64,000 bases of DNA from Bifidobacterium olomucense (GCF_012932375.1 NZ_JAAIIG010000002.1:124001-188000), one strand, 5' to 3'; counted from the stretch's first letter, positions 24,575 to 34,110 are shown. Notes: generated by a model from the sequence alone, not told the origin. Translations and numbers: made by a program.

Positions 24575-27106
24575 GTGGCGCGTGGTTCTGGTTCCGAGTC
24601 GGAGCGCGTGGTCGATGCGTATACGCATGACGAGTTCAAGAGGGTGAATAATCCGGGCGCCGGCATGGCCCAGTTCGATACGGAGCAGGCGGAGCCGGGG
24701 CGTTACGCGTATGACCCGCACTTCGACCCGATGCTCGTGTGGTCCGGGAAGGCGGAGCATGACGAGGTGGAGGTCCCGACCACCTCGATTCACATTCACG
24801 AATCCGTGAAGCCGTCGAAGATCATCAGCCGCGTGCAGAAGCACACGAGCAAGGATTATCCCTTCCAGCCCGCGCTGTTCGGCATGACGGCCCGCGAGGA
24901 GACGGAGCTGCGTAACCAGGCCATCGAGTTCTATGAGCATGGCGTCGCGTGGACGAACCGCCTCATCGCCGGCGACTCGTTGGGTGTGATGAACTCCCTC
25001 ATCCAGAAGGAGGGCATGGCCGGTCAGGTGCAGATGGTGTACATCGACCCGCCATACGGCATCGGATTCAAGTCGAACTTCCAGCCCCTCGTGAACGCCC
25101 CGAACGTCGTGGAAGGCAAGGACGACTCCATCGACTCGTCCCCCGTGCAACTGACCGCGTTCCGCGACACATGGGAGATGGGCATCCACTCGTACCTCAC
25201 GTACCTGCGGGACCGCCTGAAGCTCGCCCACGAGCTGCTCGCCGATACCGGCAGCGTGTTCGTGCAGATCAGCAACGCGAACGTTCACCACGTCCGCGAG
25301 CTGTGCGACGAGGTATTCGGCCCGGAGAACTTCGTCAGCCAGATCGCCTACGTCACCACCACGGGAGCCGGCTCACCGAACGCCCTGACAAGCCTGTCAT
25401 CCGTATCGAACTACCTTGTCTGGTACGCGGCGGACAAGGAGAAGATGAAGTACCACCAGCTCTACAAGGAGAAGGAGTTCGGCGGCGACGGAGCGAAGGC
25501 GTACAACCGCATAGAGCTCGCCGATGGGTCGAGAATGACCATCAGCGAATGGGAGAAGTCCACGCACCGCGTGTTCGATTACTCGTCGAGGCCTATGGGC
25601 AGCCGCGTCTACTCCCTCGATAACCTTCGTTCCCAGAGCGCGAGTAACGCGACGAACTATTCCGTCGAGTTCAACGGCCAGACCTATGACCCCGGTCGCG
25701 GCTATTGGAAGACGAGCGAGGAGGGGATGAAGCGCCTCATCGCCGCGAAGCGCATTGAAGCGCTTGCCGGAGGCGATTCCATCCGCTACATCCGCTACTA
25801 CGACGATTACCCGTACTACCCCATCACGAACGTATGGACGGACACGACCATCAGCGGGTTCGCCTCGAACAAGCTGTACGTGGTGCAGACCACCGCGAAG
25901 GTCATCGAGCGCGCCCTGCTCATGACCACCGACCCCGGAGACCTCGTGCTCGACCCGACCTGCGGTTCCGGCACCACGGCATGGACCGCCGAGAAGTGGG
26001 GACGCCGATGGATAACCATCGACACGAGCCGCGTCGCCATCGAGGTCGCGAAGAAGCGGCTCATGACCTCCACGTTCGACTACTACGAGCTGCTCCACCC
26101 CTCGCAGGGCATCGACTCCGGTCTCGTCCTCGACACGGCCGACCACGTCACACTCCGCTCCATCGCACGAGGAGAGGACCCGGAATCCGAGGTCCTGTAT
26201 GACAGGCCGCACATCGACAAGACCCGTATCCGCGTCGCCGGACCGTTCACCGTCGAGGCGCCGCCGTCCCCCGTCGTCATCAGCCCCACGGACGAGAAGG
26301 CCGGCAACTACGGCGACGCGAAGCAGGGCGAATGGATGGAGGAGCTCCGCGCGAACGGCATCCTCGACAAGCGCGGCAACCGCATCCGCCTCAGCCGCCT
26401 CGACATGCTCGAAGGCACCACGTACCTCGCCGCCGAAGGAGAGACGGACGAGGAGACCCCACGCAGCATCGTCGTCTGCTTCGGCTCCGACACGAAGCCC
26501 ATGGACCGCAGGGTCGTGGACCTCGCCGCCGACGAGGCCGCGACCTTCAAGCCGCGCCCCGACCTCATCATCATCGCCGCGTTCCAGTTCGACCCCGAGG
26601 CGACGGACCTCATCGCGAACCTCCACCTGCCCAGAACGGAACTCGTCGCCGTGCAGATGAACCCCGACCTACTCACCGCCGACCTACGCAAGAAGCAACG
26701 CAACGGCCAGGGCTTCACCATCATCGGCCAACCCGACATCAAGCTCGAACCCGTGAAGAGCCGCAACGGCCAATGGCGCGTCAACGTGGCCGGGTTCGAC
26801 TACTACGACGTCAAGAAGGGCGAACTCACCAGCGGATCCGCGAAGGACATCGCCATGTGGGAACTCGACGAGGACTACGACGGACTCGTCTTCGAACCCG
26901 AACAGGTCTTCTTCCCCGACCGCAAGAACGGCTGGCAGGACCTCGCCAAGACCCTCCGCGCCGAAGTCGACCCGACCCTCATCAAGGCCTACAGCGGCAC
27001 GACCAGCCTCCCCTTCACCGCGGCGAAGGGAACCCGCTGCGCCGTCAAGATCATCGACAACCGAGGCATCGAATCCACGGCCGTCCTCACCATCCCCATG
27101 GACTAA
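24575..27106 (+). CDS. Type III-like DNA methyltransferase (Mod)
   Basis: The 843-residue product contains the catalytic motif IV DPPYGIGFKSN at about residues 157-167 and, about 300 residues later, the AdoMet-binding motif DPTCGSGTTAWTAEKWGRR (about 460-478). This order is that of beta-class N6-adenine methyltransferases, including type III Mod proteins, and DPPY fits adenine. The protein is longer than a typical Mod (about 640); the extra C-terminal 330 residues (from about 510) may hold target-recognition or Res-contact parts. The GTG at 24575 follows GGGGAGG; an upstream TTG has no ribosome binding site. The restriction subunit follows at 27375 in the same direction but behind its own hairpin. 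The pair should protect the element or host against foreign DNA. Confidence 0.85.
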   Translation: MARGSGSESERVVDAYTHDEFKRVNNPGAGMAQFDTEQAEPGRYAYDPHFDPMLVWSGKAEHDEVEVPTTSIHIHESVKPSKIISRVQKHTSKDYPFQPALFGMTAREETELRNQAIEFYEHGVAWTNRLIAGDSLGVMNSLIQKEGMAGQVQMVYIDPPYGIGFKSNFQPLVNAPNVVEGKDDSIDSSPVQLTAFRDTWEMGIHSYLTYLRDRLKLAHELLADTGSVFVQISNANVHHVRELCDEVFGPENFVSQIAYVTTTGAGSPNALTSLSSVSNYLVWYAADKEKMKYHQLYKEKEFGGDGAKAYNRIELADGSRMTISEWEKSTHRVFDYSSRPMGSRVYSLDNLRSQSASNATNYSVEFNGQTYDPGRGYWKTSEEGMKRLIAAKRIEALAGGDSIRYIRYYDDYPYYPITNVWTDTTISGFASNKLYVVQTTAKVIERALLMTTDPGDLVLDPTCGSGTTAWTAEKWGRRWITIDTSRVAIEVAKKRLMTSTFDYYELLHPSQGIDSGLVLDTADHVTLRSIARGEDPESEVLYDRPHIDKTRIRVAGPFTVEAPPSPVVISPTDEKAGNYGDAKQGEWMEELRANGILDKRGNRIRLSRLDMLEGTTYLAAEGETDEETPRSIVVCFGSDTKPMDRRVVDLAADEAATFKPRPDLIIIAAFQFDPEATDLIANLHLPRTELVAVQMNPDLLTADLRKKQRNGQGFTIIGQPDIKLEPVKSRNGQWRVNVAGFDYYDVKKGELTSGSAKDIAMWELDEDYDGLVFEPEQVFFPDRKNGWQDLAKTLRAEVDPTLIKAYSGTTSLPFTAAKGTRCAVKIIDNRGIESTAVLTIPMD

Positions 27107-27374
27107 CCCCAAGGGACCCAGCAAGCAACAACGACCAACACGCCCACCACACCAGACCACCACGCACCCCAACACCGAAGCACGGCAACCCAACAAGGAA
27201 CCACGCGACGGAACCACAGGGAGGAAGCCGAGCGGGTGGTCTGGGATGATGGGCGAACAACCCAGACCACCCGCGCCACTACTATCCTCCCCCTCCTGAC
27301 CGGCCGTCATCGGCCTCCGGCTTGGGGCGGTGATGGTGTGCGGCTGGTGGTTCTTCCCGAGGAGGGATTGATTC
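27107..27374. other. Mod-Res gap containing a terminator hairpin
   Basis: The gap holds a hairpin (27232-27274) with compensatory changes and no obvious TTAGAT element. The restriction gene is therefore probably transcribed separately from the methyltransferase gene. Confidence 0.6.
27232..27274. terminator. GGTCTGGG hairpin with compensatory change, copy 15
   Basis: The left arm reads GCGGGTGGTCTGGG and the right arm CCCAGACCACCCGC. Both arms differ from the consensus by one base, at paired positions, so pairing is kept. Confidence 0.8.
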
Positions 27375-30164
27375 ATGGCAGTGGAGCAGAGCATCGGACA
27401 GCTCATCATCTGCTCGGCGTACCGGGAGCCCGAGGAGCATTGGGAGTACGACTCCGTGGAGCAGGGGTTCAAGCGGGTGCCGGGCCGGCGCAGGGCCGCG
27501 TACCTGATCGCGTCGCAGGGCGATGATTCGTCGCGCGGCGAGGGCCAGCTCGTCCCGTTGGACCTCGTGAACCTGATCCGCCCGCGCGTGAAGGCGTGGC
27601 GTGAGGCCGGCTACCCCGGCTCCACCGCCGTGACGCGCAAGCTCATCGAATGGTGGCGTGCGCCGGACGCGCGCGACTACCCGTTCTTCTTCTGCGAGCT
27701 TGACGCGATCGAGACGCTCATCTGGCTGGTGGAGGCGCCGGACCCGGAGAAGGTCGGCGTGAACATCCCGTCGGACGGTTCCCTGTTCCGCAGGCTCTGC
27801 ACGAAGCTCTGCACGGGCGGCGGCAAGACGATAGTCATGTCGATGCTCATCGCGTGGATGGTGTGCAACAAGGCCACGTACCCCGGCGACCGCCGCTTCT
27901 CGAAGGACGTCCTCGTCATGGCCCCCGGCCTGACGGTGCGCGACCGCCTGCGCGTGCTGGAGCTCGGCGGCGAGGGGAACTACTACATGAAGTTCAACGT
28001 GGTCCCCATCCCCATGCGCCACCTGCTTCGCCAGGGCAAGGTCATCGTCCGCAACTGGCAGTCCATGACCTGGGAGACGGAGGAGCAGATAGCGAAGAAG
28101 AAGACGGTCGACAAGCGCGGCGCCCTCTCCGACGCGGCGTACGTCCGCTCCGTCATCGGCGACATGTCGAACCACCGGAACCTCCTCGTCATCAACGACG
28201 AAGCGCATCACGCTTGGCGCACGAACCCGGAGGTGAAGGTCAACCTGAAGGGCGAGGAGCGGCGGGAGTACATCGCCGAGCAGCAGCAGGCCACCGCCTG
28301 GATGGGCGCACTGGACCGCATCCACCGCGTGTGCGGCATCAACACATGCTTCGACTTCAGCGCCACCCCGTTCTCCCCGTCCGGCAACAGGACCGGAGCG
28401 GACTCCCTGTACGGCTGGATCGTCAGCGACTTCTCCTTGAACGACGGCATCGAGTCCGGGCTCGTGAAGACGCCCCGCCTATCCGTGGGCGACGACACGT
28501 ACGTGGACGGCGACACCGGCCAGTCAAGGCTCCTGCGCATCTACGCCCAGGACGGCGTGCGCGACTCCCTGAACGCGGACGACGCAACGGAGGCGACGCC
28601 GCTGCCCCACCTCGTCGTCGCCGCGTACAGCCTCCTCGCCGCCGACTGGAAGCGCACCTACGACCGGTGGGAGGAGAACGGCTCCCCCGTGCCGCCCGTC
28701 ATGATCAGCGTCGTGAACCGCACGGAGACCAGCGCCCGCGTCCAGTACATGTTCGACCACGGCACCACGCCCGCCCTGCCGGACGAGCTCACCGACAAGC
28801 GGTACACGGTCCGCATCGACTCGAAGCTCATCGCCAGCCTTGAGGACGGCAGCCGCGCGAAGAGCGTGCAGGAGGAGGAACTCAGGGAGAAGGTCGCCAC
28901 CGTCGGCCAACCCGGCAAGCCCGGCGAGGACGTCCGCCACATCGTCAGCGTCGGCATGCTCAGCGAAGGATGGGACTGCCACACCGTCACCTCCATCATG
29001 GGCCTCCGCGCGTTCACCTCCCAGCTCCTGTGCGAGCAGGTCATCGGCCGAGGATTGAGACGCGTCAGCTACGACGTGGACCCCGACACCGGGCTCTTCC
29101 GCCCCGAGTACGTCACCGTCATGGGCATCCCCATGCAGTTCCTCCCCCACGAGGGCGGCGACGGCGACGACGGTGGCCCCGACGAACCGAGAACCATGGT
29201 CAACGTCGTGCAGGACCGAGGCGAGTACGAGATCTCCTGGCCGAACGTCGTGCGCGTGAACCGCCGCGAACGCACCAACGTGAACCTCGACCCGAAGCTC
29301 ATCACCCCGCTCCTCATCGACACCGACGACCTGCCATCCCGCATGAAGCTCGCCAGCGTCCTGCAGAACCACCCCGACATGGGCAACTACACGCTCGTCG
29401 ACCTCAAGGAGGAATGCAGGACCATCCGCGAGCAGACCCTCGTGTTCCGCATCGCCACGAACCTCATGGGCATGATGAAGGAACACGCGCCCGCAAGCAT
29501 GACCGAAGTCGACTTCCTCCCCCAGGCCATACGCTGCATCAAGGAATACATCGACTCCGACAGCATCGCCTTCAACCCGCCCCTCGCCGACTGGGGCGAC
29601 GAGGACCTGCACAAGGCGTTCCTCATCCTCGCCGCGAACGACATCGTCCAGCACGTGTACGACGCCCTCACCTACGAGGACGCCAGCGACTGGGTCCCCG
29701 TCATCGACGACGCGCAACGCGTCCGCTCCACCAAGGACATGGCCACCTGGTACACGAAGCGCGAATGCCACCCCACCCGCCACAGCCACATCAGCCAATG
29801 CGTCACCGACTCCGGCTGGGAGGGAAGCACCGCCGAGTTCCTCGACCAGAGCGACCTCGTGCAGGCATGGGTGAAGAACGACGCCCACATCGGCTTCACG
29901 CTGGAGTACCGCGACCAGAACGGCTCACCCCGCACCTACATCCCCGACTTCCTCATCCGCCTCACGAACGGCACCATGCTCATCCTAGAGACGAAGGGCC
30001 GCAACAGCGCCGACGTCCAACGCAAGCGCAAGGCCCTCCAGGACTGGGTCGCCGCCGTGAACGCCACGAACGAGTACGGGCACTGGGAGGAGGACATCAA
30101 CTGGAACCCCCGCGAGGTGGACGCCATCCTCCGACGTCACGCCCAACACACCACCACGAACTGA
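27375..30164 (+). CDS. Type III-like restriction enzyme, helicase-nuclease (Res, BPTD_3080-like)
   Basis: The 929-residue product has a superfamily 2 helicase core: Walker A LCTGGGKT (about 144-151), INDEAHHAW (about 272-280, DEAH box), SATPF (about 327-331) and QVIGRGLRR (motif VI, about 556-564). The C-terminal domain carries YIPDFLI followed by LILETKGRN (about 854-876), the PD...E-x-K core of a PD-(D/E)XK nuclease. This is the layout of type III Res subunits, and the sequence resembles the BPTD_3080 group. It should translocate on or sense DNA with the Mod subunit and cut unmodified DNA. The ATG at 27375 follows GAGGAGGG. Separate transcription from mod (hairpin between them) is unusual for a type III system. 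Confidence 0.88.
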   Translation: MAVEQSIGQLIICSAYREPEEHWEYDSVEQGFKRVPGRRRAAYLIASQGDDSSRGEGQLVPLDLVNLIRPRVKAWREAGYPGSTAVTRKLIEWWRAPDARDYPFFFCELDAIETLIWLVEAPDPEKVGVNIPSDGSLFRRLCTKLCTGGGKTIVMSMLIAWMVCNKATYPGDRRFSKDVLVMAPGLTVRDRLRVLELGGEGNYYMKFNVVPIPMRHLLRQGKVIVRNWQSMTWETEEQIAKKKTVDKRGALSDAAYVRSVIGDMSNHRNLLVINDEAHHAWRTNPEVKVNLKGEERREYIAEQQQATAWMGALDRIHRVCGINTCFDFSATPFSPSGNRTGADSLYGWIVSDFSLNDGIESGLVKTPRLSVGDDTYVDGDTGQSRLLRIYAQDGVRDSLNADDATEATPLPHLVVAAYSLLAADWKRTYDRWEENGSPVPPVMISVVNRTETSARVQYMFDHGTTPALPDELTDKRYTVRIDSKLIASLEDGSRAKSVQEEELREKVATVGQPGKPGEDVRHIVSVGMLSEGWDCHTVTSIMGLRAFTSQLLCEQVIGRGLRRVSYDVDPDTGLFRPEYVTVMGIPMQFLPHEGGDGDDGGPDEPRTMVNVVQDRGEYEISWPNVVRVNRRERTNVNLDPKLITPLLIDTDDLPSRMKLASVLQNHPDMGNYTLVDLKEECRTIREQTLVFRIATNLMGMMKEHAPASMTEVDFLPQAIRCIKEYIDSDSIAFNPPLADWGDEDLHKAFLILAANDIVQHVYDALTYEDASDWVPVIDDAQRVRSTKDMATWYTKRECHPTRHSHISQCVTDSGWEGSTAEFLDQSDLVQAWVKNDAHIGFTLEYRDQNGSPRTYIPDFLIRLTNGTMLILETKGRNSADVQRKRKALQDWVAAVNATNEYGHWEEDINWNPREVDAILRRHAQHTTTN

Positions 30165-30486
30165 CCGCCCCGGAAGAAGAACGAAGCAGCGCGGGTGGTC
30201 CTGAATGAACGGCGGGAAGAACCGCGAGCCCGGGTGGTCCGGGATGAATCATGAGGAACGCCAACGCGGGTGGTCCGGGATAATCACTGAACATCCCGGA
30301 CCACCCGCGCCGCGTCCCTGATAATCAGGACCACCCGCGCCCGTTCTTCCCTCCCCTCCTCCGCGCCGCGTCTATTCCTCCTTCTCATTCCCCGCGTGTC
30401 CGTGTCCGGGTGGTTGTATGATCGGGGCCACGTAGCTTCCCTCATCGGGGGCGCCTGTCATTGCATCGTTGAATGGAGGCGCAGCT
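30165..30486. other. Stretch holding nested hairpins
   Basis: It holds the nested hairpin cluster 30189-30340 and C/T-rich leader sequence. No TTAGAT element was seen before the gene at 30487. Confidence 0.6.
30189..30340. repeat. Nested GGTCCGGG hairpins
   Basis: Outer arms GCGCGGGTGGTCCTGA (30189-30204) and TCAGGACCACCCGCGC (30325-30340) are perfect complements and share a compensatory variant. Between them lie a half copy (30229-30244) and a complete standard hairpin (30265-30309). One hairpin seems to have inserted into the loop of another. Confidence 0.8.
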
Positions 30487-31098
30487 ATGTCCGATGTTAG
30501 GTATTGGTCGATGATCGGCGGTCCCGCGTATGCCCATATGCAGGGAATCCTGATGCGGGAGGCCGGGCTGCTTCGCACCGTGGCCGGGGCCGCGAGGGCG
30601 GACCTCACGTCGCAGCTCATGCTTGCCCTTGAGGGGACGTTCTGCATGGATGAGACGGAGGCGTGTCGGCTGGTCACGCCGGATGAGGAGAATCCCCTCC
30701 TCGCCGTGCTGCACGGGATGGCCAACCGGGCGGGCATCGGCTCGGATGGCGAGACCGTGCTTATCCTGCTGATGAGCCGTCACGACTGGAACGAGCTGGA
30801 CCTCTCGGTCCCCATCCGCCCGGCGCGCACTGACGCGGATTCCTGGTGCGCGTGGCTCATGGCGAGCATCACGTCCAGCTGGAACGAGTGGAACGGCTGC
30901 CGCTATTCGATGGCGGTGGAGCTTGACGCGCTCTGCGCCGCACTGCAGGAACCGGTCGATGATTCGCACCGGTTCCTCGGCCCGCCCGCGTTCCGCATCA
31001 TGCGCGAGTGGCAGTCCCTCATCTCCACGAAGCTCGGGGAGCTGGAGGACATGCGCGACTACCGGCGGCGGCGTCCGGATAGGAGGAACCGCTGGTGA
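30487..31098 (+). CDS. Unknown protein, 203 residues
   Basis: The product is a soluble-looking helical protein with many Trp and Met residues (SWCAWLMASITSSWNEWNG) and a basic C-terminus (YRRRRPDRRNRW). I recognise no family. The ATG at 30487 follows GGAGGC; an earlier in-frame start at 30469 lacks a site. The gene follows the restriction gene behind nested hairpins and is convergent with the next gene, with only 75 bases between them and no common hairpin, so both genes must end by other means. Confidence 0.65.
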   Translation: MSDVRYWSMIGGPAYAHMQGILMREAGLLRTVAGAARADLTSQLMLALEGTFCMDETEACRLVTPDEENPLLAVLHGMANRAGIGSDGETVLILLMSRHDWNELDLSVPIRPARTDADSWCAWLMASITSSWNEWNGCRYSMAVELDALCAALQEPVDDSHRFLGPPAFRIMREWQSLISTKLGELEDMRDYRRRRPDRRNRW

Positions 31099-31173
31099 TG
31101 GTCCCGTTGACCGGGCCGGCGGTCATGGCGTGCGCCGGTCCGGGCGGGCGGATTGGAATATCACGCAATACGG

Positions 31174-32718
31174 TCACTTCCCCGCGCGACGAGCCGCTTC
31201 GATGCGGTCGATACGCTCGAACCGTGCGCGGTCCCGCGCATCCGATTCCCGGTTCCACTGCGCGGCGCGGTTCATGGCCTTCGTGCGGTACGTCTCGGGG
31301 GCCGGGGCCCCGGCGTTCACGTGGGCGATGGAGCGGAGGCCATCGGTGAACCGGACGGAATCGACGCCGGGAACGACCTGGCGCGGCGTATCCACCTTCC
31401 AGTCCTCGCCGACGTGGTACATGCCGAGCATGATGGCGCGCTCCTGGCCCGTATCGAGACCGACCAGGCCGGCGTCCTCATCCGAGAGTCCTTCGAACAG
31501 TTCCATCGCGTCGTCCGACCCGGCGAGGAACCCGCTGAGTGTGATGGCCACGCCGATGTCGTCATCGTCGTTATAGCCGGCTGCCACCGGAGCATCGAGG
31601 AGCGCCCGATGCACGGCCGCCCAATCCGGCTCGACGCCGCCAGTCGCCTCGGGGCCATTCTCGGCGTCGCACAGCAGGGAGACCGCGTCCGCGGCCGCCT
31701 CCGCCTCCTCCATCGTGGCGCCGTTACGGGGAACGACGGCCCCGGTCGCCTCGTCGTAATCGTAGGATTCCCAATACGAATCCTCGGCCTCGCCGAGCGC
31801 GCCGAGCAGCTTGGCGTCACTGTGGAACGCCGCACGAGCCGCACGGCGCACGTGCTCGTTGAGACGCTTCGCGTCGTCGGGCGTCGGACCCGTCATGAAC
31901 CTGCTCGCCTCACCGGTGAGGGCGGCGACCTGCGCGTCGCCGACCATCTGCCCGTTGAGCGCCTTGGTCGCGCGGAGCCCCTCGACGGTCTCCCCATACT
32001 CGCTCTGCATGGCGGACAGCTCGTCGTTCGTGCGGTGCTTCGCCTCCGACCGGATGACCTCGGGGTCGGTGAGCCTGCGGATCCTGTCGATGTACGCGTT
32101 CGTTCTCGCGTCATACTCGCCGCCGAGACGCGGGTCATGGGACGCGGGCACGTTCAGGGACTGGAACTCCGCAAGCTCCGCGGCCGCCTCGGCCGCCTCA
32201 GCGACCATCCCACGGCCCACGTCCCTCGCCCTGACGTCCACCATCCGCTCGTACTCCCGCGCCATGTCACCGGCCGTGCGAATCGACAGGGCGTACGAGA
32301 CCGGGTCAGCGGACGGTCCATCAACGGCACCAGCCGACCCGGCTCCGCTCACCCCAGTGGAACCCGCGGCCGTGGACCCATCATGCTTCGTCAGCGGCTT
32401 CGCGAGCGCGACCTTCGCCTGGTAATCCGGGTCGCTGAGATGCTCCACGAGGGTCATCCACTCCATCCTGTCCAGCTCCTCGCCCCGCATCACCTTCGCG
32501 AGGTCGATGTAATCACCGGACCCGTCACGCCCGGCCTCGCCCTCGGCGCGCAGGCTCGCCGCCTCATCGCCGTACTCGTCAACGATGGTGTTGTACCGGT
32601 CCAACGCCTTCACGCTAGCGAACTGCATATGCTCGTTCGCCCCGTACCTGCACGGATGCTTCACCGCCGTGCACCTCACGTACTCCGGCCCGACACCATT
32701 CTTCAGATGCGCCCTCAC
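31174..32718 (-). CDS. Unknown protein with an N-terminal C-x6-C-x6-H motif
   Basis: The 514-residue product starts with the module VRAHLKNGVGPEYVRC(16)TAVKHPC(23)RYGANEH(30), the single-copy form of the Cys/His unit in the 22688-24145 protein. The rest is a long, acidic, Ala-rich helical protein (AEAAEAAAELAEFQSL; MEEAEAAADAVSLL) with no recognised catalytic motif. The start is a GTG at 32718 behind GGGAGG. A hairpin containing GTTAGC (32761-32792) lies just upstream. The shared module with other proteins here suggests a common partner, substrate or location. Confidence 0.65.
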   Translation of the reverse strand: MRAHLKNGVGPEYVRCTAVKHPCRYGANEHMQFASVKALDRYNTIVDEYGDEAASLRAEGEAGRDGSGDYIDLAKVMRGEELDRMEWMTLVEHLSDPDYQAKVALAKPLTKHDGSTAAGSTGVSGAGSAGAVDGPSADPVSYALSIRTAGDMAREYERMVDVRARDVGRGMVAEAAEAAAELAEFQSLNVPASHDPRLGGEYDARTNAYIDRIRRLTDPEVIRSEAKHRTNDELSAMQSEYGETVEGLRATKALNGQMVGDAQVAALTGEASRFMTGPTPDDAKRLNEHVRRAARAAFHSDAKLLGALGEAEDSYWESYDYDEATGAVVPRNGATMEEAEAAADAVSLLCDAENGPEATGGVEPDWAAVHRALLDAPVAAGYNDDDDIGVAITLSGFLAGSDDAMELFEGLSDEDAGLVGLDTGQERAIMLGMYHVGEDWKVDTPRQVVPGVDSVRFTDGLRSIAHVNAGAPAPETYRTKAMNRAAQWNRESDARDRARFERIDRIEAARRAGK

Positions 32719-32760
32719 TTCACTACCTCCCACGGGACAAGCCCTCCAGAACGAACAACG

Positions 32761-32792
32761 GGCGACCCCCGGCCGCTAACCGCGGGGTCGCC
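32761..32792 (-). promoter_or_regulatory. GGCGACCCC stem with GGTTAGC in the loop
   Basis: GGCGACCCC and GGGGTCGCC are perfect complements; the loop reads CGCGGTTAGCGGCC on the minus strand, a variant of the TTAGAT element. It ends 43 bases before the GTG at 32718. Confidence 0.4.
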
Positions 32793-32947
32793 CTGATCAT
32801 GACACGAATATCCACGACCCGACGAGCGGACCACAACCCCCGAATATGCGGAGCCTGTGAAGAAGGGACCCGAAGGTCAAGCGGCAGAAGGAGAGGAGGC
32901 CCACAGCACGCAGGGAATGAGGAGGGCCAAGGAGAAGTCAAGAAGAA

Positions 32948-32993
32948 GCGCGGGTGGTCCGGGTTGTTCGTGATTATCCCGGACCACCCGCGC
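32948..32993. terminator. GGTCCGGG hairpin, copy 16
   Basis: Full arms with loop TTGTTCGTGATTAT in minus-gene orientation; 148 bases beyond the stop at 33141. Confidence 0.75.
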
Positions 32994-33140
32994 CACGTCC
33001 CTCCACTGTTCCTCCTTGGTGGTTCCGCCCCGACACTGGTGTTCCTCCCCATCTCCTTCATTCATTCAGTGCCACTCGCGCCGGTTGTTATGCTGATTGG
33101 CGGGGGTCGGCGTCTTGTCGCTTGGGCGAGGGGTCGTTGG

Positions 33141-34049
33141 TCACTTGGGTTGGAGGATGAGTTCGCGCATGTAGTCGCTGTTGTAGTAGCAGGTCTGCAG
33201 GAGGTACCGCGGCAGCTGCCTGTCGTACTTGCCCTTCCTCTGGTCCTGGTCCCAGCCGCCGGTGACGACGTAGTCCCTGCCGTTGATTCGTACGGTGTCG
33301 CCGATGTTCGTGTGGAGTATCCAGTCCCCGCCCTTGCTGTTGTGCGCGAGCCATGCGGTGGTGTACGGGTCGTCGGGCCCGTGGGGCGATTCGACGGTGA
33401 TCTCCACGAGGCCGCCGAGGTCTATTGCCCCTTGGCAGGCGGCGAGCCCCTGCTGCAGGGTCGTGGCGCAGGTGCGGTCCACGGCGTGGCCTATCGCGGC
33501 GGCCTGCGCGGCTGCGGCTTGGGCGGCTTCGTTCGCCTTACGCTGCGCTTCGGCTTGGGCGGCGGCTTGACGCTGCGCCTCCGCTTGGGCTTCGGCCTGA
33601 CGTTGTGCCTCGGCCTGGGCCGCGGCCTGCCGTGCGGCTTCCTCCTGCCGAGCCGCTTCCTCGGCGGCCTTGCGCTGCGCCGCCTCCTGCTCGGCATTGC
33701 GCTGCGCCTCGGCCTGCTTCGCGGCTTCCTCCTCGTGCTGCTTGCGGACCTGCTCGGCGACGCGCTTCTCGCACTGCGCGGCCTGACTCACGGTCATCCC
33801 GTCATACAGGCAATCGGCATCCGACTCCCCGGCTCCCCTCGAAGCCTGTTCCCCGTCCTCGCGGGTCGAGTCCGCCCCGTCACTCCGTACAGGCGCGGGC
33901 TTGCCGGTCGCCGCCGTCATGACGCTCGCCGCCACCGGCAGCGCCTCCGCCACGTTCATCGCGACGTTCGCGTAGCACGCGATGCTCAGCACGACCCCGA
34001 CCATCAGCAGAATCACGCCACCGGTCCTACGGCTCCCCTTCACCATCAT
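33141..34049 (-). CDS. Membrane-anchored coiled-coil protein with a sortase-like domain
   Basis: The 302-residue product has a basic start, one membrane helix (about 11-33) and an Ala/Gln/Glu-rich coiled coil with repeated AQAEAQRQA units (about 95-215). The C-terminal domain looks like a sortase: WLAHNSKGGDW gives a candidate catalytic His (about 234), GDTVRINGRDYVV matches the following strand pair, YLLQTC gives the Cys (about 285), and an Arg follows eight residues later. The His-Cys-Arg order and spacing fit sortases, which act outside the membrane. Overall similarity is low, so it may be an inactive or divergent member. Its substrate is unknown; the SpaA-like protein at 16328-17758 lacks LPxTG. 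The ATG at 34049 follows GGAAGGATTGG. Confidence 0.6.
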   Translation of the reverse strand: MMVKGSRRTGGVILLMVGVVLSIACYANVAMNVAEALPVAASVMTAATGKPAPVRSDGADSTREDGEQASRGAGESDADCLYDGMTVSQAAQCEKRVAEQVRKQHEEEAAKQAEAQRNAEQEAAQRKAAEEAARQEEAARQAAAQAEAQRQAEAQAEAQRQAAAQAEAQRKANEAAQAAAAQAAAIGHAVDRTCATTLQQGLAACQGAIDLGGLVEITVESPHGPDDPYTTAWLAHNSKGGDWILHTNIGDTVRINGRDYVVTGGWDQDQRKGKYDRQLPRYLLQTCYYNSDYMRELILQPK

Positions 34050-34110
34050 CGGTCCAATCCTTCCCAGTATCGGCCGGCCCATCACGACCGGCCATCGGTC
34101 ACTCGACCAG

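Larger units (their letters stand above)
32719..33140. other. Gene-free stretch: stem with promoter-like loop, and hairpin
   Basis: It holds the stem at 32761-32792, purine-rich sequence and the common hairpin at 32948-32993. No credible ORF. Confidence 0.6.

Noticed and set aside
26332-27249. A second plus-strand frame inside the mod gene
   Set aside because: Its Arg/His/Pro-rich product is an out-of-frame translation of the GC-rich mod gene.
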